The translations under genes and the position numbers were made by a program. DNA of 64,000 bases from Neisseria subflava. Lineage in GTDB: Bacteria > Pseudomonadota > Gammaproteobacteria > Burkholderiales > Neisseriaceae. Below, in pieces: positions 35,949 through 45,531 of this stretch; position 1 is the first letter of the stretch, and every line of letters begins with the position of its first letter. The stretch spans positions 806,001 through 870,000 of the forward strand of contig NZ_POXP01000001.1 in the NCBI RefSeq assembly GCF_003044935.1, given 5' to 3'. The notes beneath the pieces are model-generated. The model had not been told where the DNA came from. It made no database searches and saw only the letters and a list, made by a program, of their open reading frames with translations.

Positions 35949-36878
35949 TTACTTCTCCAAAGCCTCCAGCAATTTTTTCTCAATCAAATCCGCGTCAAAG
36001 GATTTGGCAATCAGCTCGAAGCGCGAGTCGCGGCGCCATGAAACCTGATTTGCGCCCCATTGTCCGTCCACCCAGTTGAGCCATACCCAAGTACCGAGCA
36101 CTTGGAACACGCCTTTAGCGCGGACGAGGCCGTCTGTCAATTTAGGCAGGTCGTTGAAGAAATCGGTCAATTTTTCGCCGTCGAAATCGCGCCCGGCAGG
36201 GAAAGTAAAGCCTTGAGACTGGAAACCCATGGTGTTGTCCGGCAGGGCTTTGAGGCGGTAGCGCGATTTTTCGACCACGGGAATATCAAGCCACTGGATG
36301 TCGAGTTGCGCATTTTGGACTTCAACCACTTTGGCTTTGGGCGGGAACAGTTTGGCCGCTTTATCATGAAATTCGGCCAGTTGCTCCGGCGTGCACAAGT
36401 CGGTTTTGCTGGCGACCAATACGTCGCAAATGCCGATTTGGTCTTTATACAAAGCCTGTTGCGCGTAATCGGGATTAATAAACTGGCGCGGATCGACAAC
36501 GGTAAAGACGGCGCCGATTTCCAGCATGCTGTCGAGCGGCTTGGCTTTCAGTTCGTCGATAACGCTGGCGGCGTGTGCCAGGCCGCTGGCTTCAATCATC
36601 AAGCGGTCGGGTTGGGCATCGCGCAGCATTTTTTGTACGGTCGTCCCCATTTGCGCGCCGGCGGTACAGCACAAACAGCCGCCGGCGATTTCTACCACGG
36701 GAATGCCGTTGTCGCTCAAGACGGCGCCGTCAATGCCGATTTCGCCAAATTCGTTGACGATGATGACCCATTTTTCATTCGGGTCTTTTTGCGCCATCAG
36801 ACTTTTGAGTGCGGTGGTTTTGCCTGTTCCGAGAAAGCCTGAAATCAGGTGGACTTTGGTCTTTTTTACTTCTGACAT
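35949..36878 (-). CDS. CobW-type zinc GTPase
   Basis: 309-residue G3E-family GTPase. GTP motif GFLGTGKT at 14-21 and the zinc-binding CxCC (GCLCC) at 67-71 with the Walker B region are present; a CobW C-terminal domain completes it. Members related to ZigA/YciC/ZNG1 supply zinc to client enzymes during shortage. It overlaps the upstream zur by 13 nt, which strongly supports a zinc role and regulation by Zur or with it. Substrate enzyme is unknown. Confidence 0.88.
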   Translation of the reverse strand: MSEVKKTKVHLISGFLGTGKTTALKSLMAQKDPNEKWVIIVNEFGEIGIDGAVLSDNGIPVVEIAGGCLCCTAGAQMGTTVQKMLRDAQPDRLMIEASGLAHAASVIDELKAKPLDSMLEIGAVFTVVDPRQFINPDYAQQALYKDQIGICDVLVASKTDLCTPEQLAEFHDKAAKLFPPKAKVVEVQNAQLDIQWLDIPVVEKSRYRLKALPDNTMGFQSQGFTFPAGRDFDGEKLTDFFNDLPKLTDGLVRAKGVFQVLGTWVWLNWVDGQWGANQVSWRRDSRFELIAKSFDADLIEKKLLEALEK

Positions 36879-37339
36879 TTTTTACAAATTCCTGTTAAAA
36901 CAACATGTTCTTCTTTTAATGAGAAACCGGTTTCAGCCACGCCTGCACGCAAGGCCGCCCATTCTTGGCTCAAGGTCTGCTCATCCGCCGTACCGCATTC
37001 GGTGCAAACCAAAATAAACGCGCTGTGGTGCGCCTCTGTTTCTTCGTGGTCGTGGCAATGGTCGTTGCACTCGTGCTGCGCGTGGCTGCACAAAATATAG
37101 CCGTTGACCGCCGCCACTTTGTGCAAAACTCCCTGTTCCGCCCAAAAATCAAGGGCGCGGTAGGCCGTCGGCGGCGCAACCACACCCTCGCTTTGCTGCT
37201 GCATCTGCGACAGAACGTTGTAGGCTTTAATCACGCCGCTTTGTTTCAAAACAATATCAAGCACTTGCTCACGCAATGCGGTTACCTGCACGCCATCGCG
37301 CTGCGCTTGTTCTAAGATTTTTTGTTTGATTGCGTTCAT
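36866..37339 (-). CDS. zur: Fur family regulator, probably Zur
   Basis: 157-residue Fur-type repressor. The N-terminal winged helix (TALREQVLDIVLKQ...PTAYRALDFWAEQG) is followed by a dimer domain with a His-rich loop (HAQHECNDHCHDHEETEAHH). The structural zinc site uses CTECG and CKKC. The His loop and the linked GTPase favour Zur over Fur. A TATAAT-like element lies about 40-50 bp upstream. It is the first gene of a two-gene unit with the CobW GTPase. Confidence 0.87.
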   Translation of the reverse strand: MNAIKQKILEQAQRDGVQVTALREQVLDIVLKQSGVIKAYNVLSQMQQQSEGVVAPPTAYRALDFWAEQGVLHKVAAVNGYILCSHAQHECNDHCHDHEETEAHHSAFILVCTECGTADEQTLSQEWAALRAGVAETGFSLKEEHVVLTGICKKCQK

Positions 37340-37417
37340 AACTGAAACAGCCTTTCAGACGGCCTTGTTAATAAAAAATTACATTATAGCGTGTTTACTC
37401 AATTTCAGATAACAAAG

Positions 37418-37444
37418 AGGCCGTCTGAAACGTTCAGACGGCCT
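37418..37444 (-). terminator. SDR gene terminator, inverted uptake pair
   Basis: AGGCCGTCTGAA and TTCAGACGGCCT, 3-nt loop, just after the SDR stop on the minus strand. Confidence 0.75.
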
Positions 37445-37452
37445 GATGCCGA

Positions 37453-38277
37453 TTACTTAAACCAAGATTTAATTTTTCCAAACAAAGACATGCTTTGTTT
37501 TTCAAACGTTTCTTCCTTCGCCGGAGCAGGCGCGTCACGGTAAACTTTCATGCCTGCAAAGGTCTGGGCAACCGGCATGATTTCGATGGAATTGACGTTC
37601 ATCCGCGCAGGACGCTGGTAGAGCCATAAAGCGGTATCGGCAATATCTTGCGGCTGGATAAACTCGACATTCTCATAAACCTCGGCCGCACGCTGGTCGT
37701 CGCCTTTGAAACGGACGTTGGAAAACTCGGTATCGCCGCACAGGCCCGGTTCGATATTGGTAATACGGATATTTTTGTCTGCCAATTCGGCGCGCAGATT
37801 CATGCTAAATTGGCGCACAAAAGCCTTGGTCGCGCCATAGACATTACTGCCGGGATAAGCATAACTGCCGGCAATAGAACCCAAATTGATGATGTAGCCC
37901 TGTTTGCGCGCAACCATTTGCGGCAAAATCTGGCGGGTCAGAAAAGTCAGGCCGATGATATTGGTTTGAATCATGGTTTCCCAATCGCCAAAATCGGCTT
38001 TATCGGCAGTATCCAAACCCAAAGCCAAACCTGCATTGTTGATCAGGCAATCGATTTCGGATAAATGCTCGGGCAGGCTGTTCAAAGCGTTTTGAATCGA
38101 CTCAGTGCGAGAAACATCCATTTCCAAAAGGTAAAACTGCTCGCCCAATTCCTCTGCCAACTGCTGCAATTTGTCTTCGCGCCGTGCCGCACCAATGACA
38201 TGATAGCCTGCCGCAACAAAAGTACGGCACATTGCCGCGCCGAATCCTGCCGATGCCCCGGTAATCAAAATTGCCAT
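37453..38277 (-). CDS. Short-chain dehydrogenase (YdfG-like)
   Basis: 274-residue SDR oxidoreductase. NAD(P) motif TGASAGFG at 6-13, catalytic S134, Y147 and K151. The order resembles YdfG, a NADP-dependent 3-hydroxy acid dehydrogenase, but the last 30 residues form an extra charged tail ending in FGKIKSWFK that YdfG lacks. It is a single gene; substrate is unknown. Confidence 0.82.
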   Translation of the reverse strand: MAILITGASAGFGAAMCRTFVAAGYHVIGAARREDKLQQLAEELGEQFYLLEMDVSRTESIQNALNSLPEHLSEIDCLINNAGLALGLDTADKADFGDWETMIQTNIIGLTFLTRQILPQMVARKQGYIINLGSIAGSYAYPGSNVYGATKAFVRQFSMNLRAELADKNIRITNIEPGLCGDTEFSNVRFKGDDQRAAEVYENVEFIQPQDIADTALWLYQRPARMNVNSIEIMPVAQTFAGMKVYRDAPAPAKEETFEKQSMSLFGKIKSWFK

Positions 38278-38409
38278 ATCGTTTCCTTTCTGTACTCGTT
38301 TCAGATTTGGGTTTAAGGTATGATAACGCCTTATCAGACGGCCTGAGAGTTTGGCCAGCTGATTTTAAATTTAACGATAATCATATCATTACAATAGGAC
38401 ACACTCCAT

Positions 38410-38871
38410 ATGAAAACCCGTTTTCTCCCTGTTGCTTTGGCAATAGTGGCGCTTACCCTTTCCGCCTGCAGCGGCAGCGGCGCACCTTCCCAGCCTAAAG
38501 GCCCTATTTCCGAAGACCGCACTGCCGCATTCAAAACCATGATGCCTGAGTTTACCCGCATGGGCAAAATGGTCAAAGACGAAGAGCCTTACGACGTTGA
38601 GAAATTCAAACAAGCTGCAGCCACTTTTGCTGAAAACAGCAAAAAACCGTTCACCCTGTTTGAATCCGACCCTCAAGGCAACGGCCGCGCCCTGCCTGCC
38701 ATCTGGACAGACACAGCCACATTCAAAGCCGAAGAAGAAAAATTCGTCGCTGCGGTTGAGAAACTCAACGCCGCCGCCCAAACCGGCAAGCTCGAAGAAA
38801 TCAAAGCCGCTTACGGCGAAACCGGTGCAACCTGCAAATCCTGCCACGACACATTCCGCGGTCCGGAATAA
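38410..38871 (+). CDS. cycP: Cytochrome c', lipoprotein
   Basis: 153-residue four-helix cytochrome with one haem, CKSCH at 142-146 close to the C-terminus as in cytochrome c'. The N-terminus has lipobox LSAC with Cys20, so it is membrane anchored. Neisserial cytochrome c' of this type helps against nitric oxide. An AT-rich region with poor Shine-Dalgarno (TAGGACACACTCC) precedes the start. It is a single gene, ending at a terminator hairpin. Confidence 0.9.
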   Translation: MKTRFLPVALAIVALTLSACSGSGAPSQPKGPISEDRTAAFKTMMPEFTRMGKMVKDEEPYDVEKFKQAAATFAENSKKPFTLFESDPQGNGRALPAIWTDTATFKAEEEKFVAAVEKLNAAAQTGKLEEIKAAYGETGATCKSCHDTFRGPE

Positions 38872-38884
38872 GGCTCAAAGCAAT

Positions 38885-38920
38885 AAAGGCCGTCTGAAAT
38901 ATCATTTTCAGACGGCCTTT
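38885..38920 (+). terminator. cycP terminator, inverted uptake pair
   Basis: AAAGGCCGTCTGAAA and TTTTCAGACGGCCTTT with T residues after, 14 bp past the cycP stop. Confidence 0.8.
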
Positions 38921-39256
38921 TCTTCAACTGACTTCAAATCTTTCTATATTAACTTTATATTTTGCATTTCATGTTTTTTACCGGTTTCATTTGAAACCAA
39001 CGGCCCAGTTCACATATCGCAATCAAATTTTCTTCTTCCGGCTATTTAAATTCAATTAAATCTCCCTTCTTCTCGACCAACCCAATTCAAATTCAGACCT
39101 GCTTTATCTTTTCAGCCAGACCACTCATATGCGCTTGGATTATCTTCTAAAACAAAATTTTACTTTATTTTTTAACAAATAAAAACCATTATCAAAATAT
39201 TTGTAAAGTTTAATAATATGTTATACAGTAGCAGCTTCGTTTCTGAGGTAACTATC
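38921..39256. other. AT-rich upstream region of tdfH
   Basis: About 340 bp, strongly AT-rich, without uptake sequences. The promoter and Zur operator lie in its last 70 bp. No gene was seen in the rest. Confidence 0.5.
39189..39233 (+). promoter_or_regulatory. tdfH promoter with probable Zur operator
   Basis: TTATCA and AATAAT are 17 bp apart (39189-39217). Overlapping the expected transcription start, TGTTATACAGTAGCA at 39219-39233 agrees at 13 of 15 positions with the published meningococcal Zur consensus TGTTATDNHATAACA. A repressor bound there would block transcription. The site also argues against an ATG at 39218 as the start. Confidence 0.6.
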
Positions 39257-42019
39257 ATGAATCCGAATTTCAAATTAAATCTACTAACATTATCTTTACT
39301 GGCTATAACAAGTATCGCACACGCAGAAGAAGAGGTTTCAACTCAAGAGCTTGATGAAATTCAAGTCAAAGGCAAACACATTGCCAAAGAGAAAAAAGTT
39401 TTTACCGAAGGCCAAGCCAAAAGTTCGCGTGAACGCGTTTATCAATCCAGCGAAAACATCGATACCATCGTTCGGAGCATGCCCGGCGTCTTCACCCAAC
39501 AAGACAAGGGATCGGGGGTATTGGCGGTCAATATTCGTGGCGATAGCGGTTTGGGACGCGTCAATACGATGGTTGACGGCGTAACCCAAACCTTCTATTC
39601 CACTTCTGCCGATGCCGGACGCAGCGGCAGCTCCTCGCAATTCGGTACGGCACTGGATCCCAATTTTATTGCCGGTGTGGATGTAACCAAAGGCAGTTTC
39701 TCGGGTGCCAACGGCATCAATACCTTATCCGGTACAGCCAATTTCCGTACTTTACGGGTAGACGATGTGGTACACGGAAACAATACCTTCGGCCTCTTGA
39801 CCAAAGGATTGACCGGCACAAACAGCACCAAAAGCAACTTTATGGCAACCGGAGCTGTACAAAAATGGCTTGACAGCGGTGCACGCGTTGGTGCGTTATA
39901 TGGTTACAGCCACCGTAATGTCGAGCAAAACTATAAAGTGGGCGGCGGCGGTCAGCGTATCGGCAATTTTGGCGAGGAATATTTGGACCGTAAAAAACAA
40001 GAATATTTTGAGAGCAACCTATTGAAATTCGACCACGAACAAAATCTCTGGGTTCGCGATTTTTCCAAGCGTAACGCAGTCGGTAAAAGCTATTGGGACT
40101 ACCCTTTCTCCAAAAAATATAACGATCCTGAAGTTTTACAAAGAGATTATGTCGATGACTTGGAAAGAAGCTGGAAAGAGAATTTGGCACCGCAATGGGA
40201 TCTGACCCCAATCGACCCGACCAGCCTGCAACAACGCTCAAACAGCCATTTGGTCAAAGTGGAATACGAAAACGACAACAACAAGCTGGATCTTCAGCTT
40301 CGTACCATGAACAACCGTATCGGCAGCCGCAAAGTAGAAAACCGCAACTACCAAGCCAATTACAACTTAAACATTGGCGATTATGTCGATTTAAACGTGT
40401 TGGCCGCCCATAATTTGGGAAAACAAAAATATCCGAAAAACTCACGTTTTTCAGGATGGGGGCTGCTTGATTATTTGGAAACCAAAAACACAGCCAATCT
40501 TTTGGATATCAACAACAGCTTTTCTTTCAAACTTCCCAACAAAACAGATTTAAAAGCCACCGTCGGTTTCAATTTCTTTAAAAACCAATACAGTAAAAAC
40601 CGCTTTCCGGAAGAGCTGAGCCTGTTTTACGACGGCCCTGATCAAGATGCCGGCCTGTACAGCTTTTTAGGCCGCTTCAAAGGCGACAAAGGAATATTTC
40701 CCCAAAAATCAACGATATTGCAACCTTCAGGCCAGCAAAAATTCAATACGTTCTATTTTGATACTTCCTTGAAAAAAGGCATTTATCAATTGAATTACAG
40801 CGCCAATATGGTCAACTACCGCTACAAAGGCGAATATACCGACTACTTCAATACCCAAGAAGACTTTAAAAAAGCATTTGGAGAAGATTCTGAAATTTAT
40901 AAACAGCATTGCACGCCAAGCTGCGACCTTTACGAACCGGTTTATACCAAATCCGGTAAAAAGCATGCGGTAAACCATTCGGTGGCATTAAACATCAATG
41001 TCAACGACTATTTTATGCCGTTTATCAGCTATTCGCGTACGCATAGAATGCCGAATATTCAAGAAATGTATTTTTCACAAATCGGCGACTCGGGCGTCAA
41101 TACAGCCCTCAAGCCGGAACAGGCCAATACTTACCAAATAGGCTTCAATACCTTCAAAAAAGGGATTTTCAAGCCGGACGATGTATTGGGTTTCAAACTG
41201 GTCGCCTATCGCAGCAGGATCAACAACTATATCCACAATGTTTATGGCAAATGGTGGGATTTGGATAAAGCACCCAGCTGGGTAACCAGCACCGGCCTGC
41301 AATACTCTATCCAGCATCGAAACTATGCCAAACCTGTCCATAAAAATGGTTTGGAAGTGGAAATGAACTATGATTTCGGCCGCTTTTTTACAACCCTGTC
41401 TTACGCCTATCAAAAAACCAACCAGCCGACCAACTATAGCGATGCCAGCGAATCGCCCCGCAATTCTTCTAAAGAAGACCAAATCAAACAGGGCTACGGC
41501 TTAAGCAAAATTTCACGCTTACCCCGAGATTATGGCCGATTTGAATTAGGGTCCCGATGGTTAGGCAACAAATTGACCATCGGCGGCATTATGCGCTATT
41601 ACGGCAAAAGTACACGGGCGACGACTGAGGAGGAATTTGTTGACGGGACAACCGGTGCCAATACCTACTCTTCACACCAAATGGGCAGAAGGGTGATCAA
41701 AAAAACAGAAAGCATCAACAGACAGCCGATGATTTTTGATTTCTATGCCAATTATGAACCTAAGAAAAACCTTATCCTTCGTTTCGACATTCAAAATGCG
41801 TTCAATAAACGCTATGTCGATCCTTTGGATGCCGCAAATGATGCCGCAACCCAGCGCTATTTCAGCGTATTTGAAAGAAAAGGCGGTTTAGATGATGAGG
41901 AAGTCGAATGCGATGCCAACGGTTTATGCAATGGCAAATATGGCGGTACGACACGCTCCGTTTTGAACAACTACGCACGAGGCAGGACTTTGCTGTTTAC
42001 CATCAGTTATAAGTTCTAA
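39257..42019 (+). CDS. tdfH: TonB-dependent zinc receptor TdfH
   Basis: 920-residue outer-membrane receptor. Signal peptide [23 protein letters not shown] (cut near residue 23), a plug with [24 protein letters not shown] and a 22-strand barrel ending in YKF. The plug phrases ([24 protein letters not shown]) and barrel phrases ([22 protein letters not shown]) match what I recall of gonococcal TdfH, which takes zinc from host calprotectin. Start at 39257 is chosen over 39218 because of signal peptide placement and the operator. Two Cys pairs in loops could bind metal or brace the barrel. Confidence 0.9.
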   Translation: MNPNFKLNLLTLSLLAITSIAHAEEEVSTQELDEIQVKGKHIAKEKKVFTEGQAKSSRERVYQSSENIDTIVRSMPGVFTQQDKGSGVLAVNIRGDSGLGRVNTMVDGVTQTFYSTSADAGRSGSSSQFGTALDPNFIAGVDVTKGSFSGANGINTLSGTANFRTLRVDDVVHGNNTFGLLTKGLTGTNSTKSNFMATGAVQKWLDSGARVGALYGYSHRNVEQNYKVGGGGQRIGNFGEEYLDRKKQEYFESNLLKFDHEQNLWVRDFSKRNAVGKSYWDYPFSKKYNDPEVLQRDYVDDLERSWKENLAPQWDLTPIDPTSLQQRSNSHLVKVEYENDNNKLDLQLRTMNNRIGSRKVENRNYQANYNLNIGDYVDLNVLAAHNLGKQKYPKNSRFSGWGLLDYLETKNTANLLDINNSFSFKLPNKTDLKATVGFNFFKNQYSKNRFPEELSLFYDGPDQDAGLYSFLGRFKGDKGIFPQKSTILQPSGQQKFNTFYFDTSLKKGIYQLNYSANMVNYRYKGEYTDYFNTQEDFKKAFGEDSEIYKQHCTPSCDLYEPVYTKSGKKHAVNHSVALNINVNDYFMPFISYSRTHRMPNIQEMYFSQIGDSGVNTALKPEQANTYQIGFNTFKKGIFKPDDVLGFKLVAYRSRINNYIHNVYGKWWDLDKAPSWVTSTGLQYSIQHRNYAKPVHKNGLEVEMNYDFGRFFTTLSYAYQKTNQPTNYSDASESPRNSSKEDQIKQGYGLSKISRLPRDYGRFELGSRWLGNKLTIGGIMRYYGKSTRATTEEEFVDGTTGANTYSSHQMGRRVIKKTESINRQPMIFDFYANYEPKKNLILRFDIQNAFNKRYVDPLDAANDAATQRYFSVFERKGGLDDEEVECDANGLCNGKYGGTTRSVLNNYARGRTLLFTISYKF

Positions 42020-42160
42020 ACCTATCTATCAGTATCTTAATATTGCACTGATTAAGCGGTAGTCAATATTGTTGCAGTATTTATGGTGTTAGTTTACGGC
42101 ACCAAATATGCCTTGAATTTTTATAGCTCAATTTCAACATTAAATGATTAGGTATCGAAT

Positions 42161-43426
42161 ATGAAAAAAATAACCCTAAAATTCACCGCACTTTTGCTTG
42201 GCTCAGCTTTAGCAAGTAGTGCGTTTGCAACAGAAAATGGTCAAACTTCCTCAAGTTCTGATTATGAATTAGAGAAAGTATTGATTTTCAGCCGACACGG
42301 ATTGCGTTCACCAGTGGAAAAAGATCCGCAAGAAATGGCGAAATATTCCCCGTATGCGTGGGCAAAATGGGATGTGCCATCTGGTTATCTCACGGCAAAA
42401 GGGACAGTGCTAGAAACCTATTTCGGCCAATATTTAGGACAATGGCTTGCGGATAAAGGATTATTAACGACAGATCGTTGTGCATCGGGTGAAGGTATTT
42501 TCGCTTATGCGAATGGAGTGCAACGCACCATTGCAACAGGTCAGGCCATTGTGGCGGGAGCTTTTGCAGGCTGTAATGTTCAACTGCAACATCACGGTGA
42601 AATTGGTTCAGAAAAAGATCCAATTTTTAACACGCAGGCGCACAATCCAAGCCAAGCTTTGATTGAATCTGCAAAAAATAACGTTGATTTAACCGCTTTA
42701 CAGCAAAAATTAGCGCCAAATTATGCGCTATTGAGTGAAATCATCGATTATAAAAATTCACCAAACTGCTTGCAAAAAGGCGAATGTGATTTAGGTGGAA
42801 AAGTCGGTGAATACAGTATCAAAGACGGCAAGTCGGTCAAGATTACTGGTTCTATCAGCACCGGGAAGAAAATTGTCAGTGCATTATTGCTCGCACATTA
42901 TGTGGGTAAGCCTGATTCTGAAATTGCAAACGGTCGTGTGGATAGCCAAGAAAAATGGCGCGCAATTAACGAAATTAAAAACGAATATTACCGCACTTTA
43001 TTTAAAAACAATGAAGCGTTAGCACAAAATGCATCATATCCGTTATTGGCATTTATTCAGCAGCAGCTAAATAGCGAAAATAAAATTAACTTATTGGTTG
43101 GACACGATTCTAATATCGTCGCTCTGCTGGCTGCATTAGGTGTTGAGCCTTATGAATTAGATGGTTCATTGGAAAATATCCCAATCGGTGGCAAGCTGCT
43201 ATTTGAAGTATGGAAGCACAAACCAAGTGGTAAGCTCAAATTTAAGTTGGATTATGTGTATCAATCTACCGAACAGCTGATTAACACCACGCCATTAAGT
43301 TTAGCGACACCACCAAACCAAACAGCTTTAACGCTCAAAGGCTGTGAAAAAGATGAAAAGGGCTTTTGTGATTACGAGCGTTTTCAACAGGTGTTGAGTG
43401 AGGGTATTAAGAACGGTAAGAAATAG
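42161..43426 (+). CDS. Periplasmic histidine acid phosphatase
   Basis: 421-residue exported phosphatase of histidine acid type. Signal peptide is cut near AFA at residue 23. The nucleophile motif RHGLRSP lies at 45-51 and the proton donor motif GHDSNI at 314-319. Likely Cys pairs at 107/138, 203/209 and near the C-terminus are present. It could be a phytase or a glucose-1-phosphatase; substrate cannot be told. The gene is much more AT-rich (TTA Leu, ATT Ile) than its surroundings, has no neisserial uptake sequence, and holds two Haemophilus-type ones at 42185 and 42990. Acquired from Pasteurellaceae is the simplest reading. Confidence 0.88.
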   Translation: MKKITLKFTALLLGSALASSAFATENGQTSSSSDYELEKVLIFSRHGLRSPVEKDPQEMAKYSPYAWAKWDVPSGYLTAKGTVLETYFGQYLGQWLADKGLLTTDRCASGEGIFAYANGVQRTIATGQAIVAGAFAGCNVQLQHHGEIGSEKDPIFNTQAHNPSQALIESAKNNVDLTALQQKLAPNYALLSEIIDYKNSPNCLQKGECDLGGKVGEYSIKDGKSVKITGSISTGKKIVSALLLAHYVGKPDSEIANGRVDSQEKWRAINEIKNEYYRTLFKNNEALAQNASYPLLAFIQQQLNSENKINLLVGHDSNIVALLAALGVEPYELDGSLENIPIGGKLLFEVWKHKPSGKLKFKLDYVYQSTEQLINTTPLSLATPPNQTALTLKGCEKDEKGFCDYERFQQVLSEGIKNGKK

Positions 43427-43492
43427 CATTCATGCAACCCTATGAAAAATACTTAAAAGAGAATTCGCAGAAACTGCGAGTGGATCAAACGG

Positions 43493-43525
43493 AAAAGCCG
43501 GCAAACGTAATGTTTACCGGCTTTT
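43493..43525 (+). terminator. Terminator of the phosphatase gene
   Basis: AAAAGCCGG and CCGGCTTTT around a 15-nt loop, followed by TCTC. It lies about 65 bp after the stop. Confidence 0.75.
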
Positions 43526-43564
43526 CTCAATATATTCTCAAAATTTTCTTCATCTATACACAAC

Positions 43565-43592
43565 AAAAAACCTGCCCTTTCGGGCAGGTTTT
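43565..43592 (-). terminator. Terminator of ackA
   Basis: On the minus strand AACCTGCCCG pairs with CGGGCAGGTT around a short AAA loop, with a T run after it. Confidence 0.85.
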
Positions 43593-43605
43593 CAATAATG
43601 ACGGA

Positions 43606-44802
43606 TTACAGGCCGCTCAGACGGGCAGTATCGTGTGCAATCATCAATTCTTCATTGGTAGGAATCACAACGGCAACAGCTTTGCTGTCGGTAGTGGTAA
43701 TCACACCGGCATTGCCGAAGCGGGCTTTCAGGTTGGCTTTTTGGTCAATGTGCAGACCGAGGAAGCCCAAGTAACCCAATACGCGTTCGCGGATGATGTC
43801 GGAGTTTTCACCGATACCGCCGGTGAAGACCAATGCGTCCAAACCGCCTGCCGCTACTGTCATGCTGCCAATGTATTTAGCCAAGCGGTAGATGAAGATT
43901 TCTAGAGCCAGTTTGGCACCTGCGTGGCCGTTGGCAGCTTCTTCTTCGATGGTACGGCAGTCATTGGACAAACCTGAAATACCGAGCAGACCTGATTTTT
44001 TGTTCAGCATTTCGGTGATTTGGGCGATGGTCATGTTGGCATTTTCAGCCAAGAAGCTGAACACTGCGGGATCGATGTCGCCGCTGCGGGTACCCATTAC
44101 CAAACCTTCCAGCGGGGTCAGGCCCATGCTGGTATCGCGTGATTCGCCGTTGGCGACGGCGGTAATAGATGCGCCGTTACCCAAGTGGGCAATCACCATG
44201 CGCAGGTCTTTTTTGTCTTTGCCGAGGAAACGGGCGGTTTCATCGGAAACGTAGCGGTAGCTGGTACCGTGCGCGCCGTAACGACGCAAGCCGTATTTTT
44301 CATACAGTTCATGTGGAATAGCGTAGGTGTAGGCATGTTCCGGCATGGTTTGGTGGAAGGCGGTGTCGAATACGACAACGTTAGGCAGACCTTTGAAGAT
44401 GCTTTGTGCGGCACGCAGACCCAAGAGGTGCGCAGGGTTGTGCAGGGGAGCGAGCGGGATACATTTTTCGATGCCAGCGATAACTTCGTCGTCAACGAGG
44501 ATGGATTCGCTGTACAGTTCGCCGCCGCTGACGACGCGGTGACCGATGGCGCCGATGCGGCTGTCGAGACCGTGGGCTTTGAGTTCTTCCATCAGGGCTT
44601 CAACTGCGCCGGTGTGGTCAGGCTTGGCAGACAGGTCGACTTTATGTTTTTCGCCGTTGAATTTAAAGGTGATGTAGGCATCAGGCAGATTGAGTTTTTC
44701 TGCCAGGCAGCTCAGCAATACTTCGCCGCTGTCGTTATCCAATACGGCACCTTTGAGAGAAGAGCTGCCGCAGTTCAAAACCAAGATTAATTTTTGTGTC
44801 AT
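43606..44802 (-). CDS. ackA: Acetate kinase
   Basis: 398-residue enzyme of the acetate kinase-phosphotransacetylase pathway. The N-terminal LVLNCGSSSLKGAV is the family signature, then VVFDTAFHQTMPEHAYTYAIPHELYEKYGLRRYGAHGTSY and VFTGGIGENSDIIRE. Length is normal. AAGGAGCATAAA precedes the start. It is a single gene, and the phosphotransacetylase gene is not beside it. An uptake sequence of AT type lies upstream near 44819. Confidence 0.96.
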   Translation of the reverse strand: MTQKLILVLNCGSSSLKGAVLDNDSGEVLLSCLAEKLNLPDAYITFKFNGEKHKVDLSAKPDHTGAVEALMEELKAHGLDSRIGAIGHRVVSGGELYSESILVDDEVIAGIEKCIPLAPLHNPAHLLGLRAAQSIFKGLPNVVVFDTAFHQTMPEHAYTYAIPHELYEKYGLRRYGAHGTSYRYVSDETARFLGKDKKDLRMVIAHLGNGASITAVANGESRDTSMGLTPLEGLVMGTRSGDIDPAVFSFLAENANMTIAQITEMLNKKSGLLGISGLSNDCRTIEEEAANGHAGAKLALEIFIYRLAKYIGSMTVAAGGLDALVFTGGIGENSDIIRERVLGYLGFLGLHIDQKANLKARFGNAGVITTTDSKAVAVVIPTNEELMIAHDTARLSGL

Positions 44803-45037
44803 TTTATGCTCCTTGAGGTTTCAGACGGCATTTTTTGTCGGGGCCTTACTGCTGCTCCGGCTGGGTTGCACCCCTTGTGGGACGTAGTGGGTAGCGGTCT
44901 GAACAGATTAACAAAGTAAACGTCGTATTCTAACAAAAAATGTAATCGGCTGCTTGACTTAATATTTGATGTAAAATGGACGGAATTTTATTTTAGGCCG
45001 TCTGAAAAAATGACGGCGGTTTTGAAGATTTCCCGAT

Positions 45038-45343
45038 ATGCATTATTTCAGTATCCACACTCAAGACGGCGAACACGCCGGATTTTTTATTATGTTGGCA
45101 GATGATGAATCGCAAAATCCGCCGCAAAGCGGACGCTTCGCAATCAAGCTGCAAAGCGAAGACGCAGCCGAAGCAGCGGTATTGTCGCCTTTTGAGCAAA
45201 CCGATATCCCACAATACTGGCGCGTGGTCAAAGACCGTATCGAATTGTTTTTTGACGATAAAAATATCGGTGCGTTGCGCAACGAATACCTGACCATCAG
45301 CGGTAAAACCTTTATCCTGACCGATTTGACCGGAGCGATGTAA
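45038..45343 (+). CDS. Small conserved protein next to ccoS
   Basis: 101-residue protein with no signal peptide. It begins MHYFSIHTQDGEHAGFFIML, then a small mixed fold with SGRFAIKLQSEDAAEAAV. The family seems limited to Neisseriaceae and relatives; no function known to me. The stop overlaps the ccoS start (TAATG), so it is likely translated with ccoS and the MFS gene. A role near the cbb3 oxidase is only a guess from position. Confidence 0.6.
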   Translation: MHYFSIHTQDGEHAGFFIMLADDESQNPPQSGRFAIKLQSEDAAEAAVLSPFEQTDIPQYWRVVKDRIELFFDDKNIGALRNEYLTISGKTFILTDLTGAM

Positions 45344-45531
45344 TGGAAAGTATGTTTATCCTTGTCCCCATCAGCATTATTTTGGCCTTTATCATCGGTT
45401 GGTTTTTCTGGTGGTCGGGTAAAAACGGACAATTTGACGACCTTGAAGGACCTGCGCACCGCATTTTGATGGATGACGACTCCACTGAAAAACTGATCGA
45501 AAAAGACGAAGACAAAGAATCCAAACAATGA
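45343..45531 (+). CDS. ccoS: CcoS, cbb3 oxidase assembly protein
   Basis: 62-residue single-span membrane protein: MESMFILVPISIILAFIIGWFFWW, then the diagnostic GQFDDLEGPAHRILMDDD. CcoS is needed for cofactor insertion into cbb3 oxidase, often beside ccoI. Here the neighbours are a small protein and an MFS transporter, and the ccoG-fixH pair is far away. The end overlaps the next gene by 4 nt (ATGA). Confidence 0.93.
   Translation: MESMFILVPISIILAFIIGWFFWWSGKNGQFDDLEGPAHRILMDDDSTEKLIEKDEDKESKQ

Noticed and set aside
36808-36816. Possible third Haemophilus uptake 9-mer in the GTPase gene
   Set aside because: Reads GAGTGCGGT, not AAGTGCGGT, so it is not a match.
43432-43905. Frame of 157 codons after the phosphatase
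   Set aside because: Runs through two terminator hairpins into ackA antisense.
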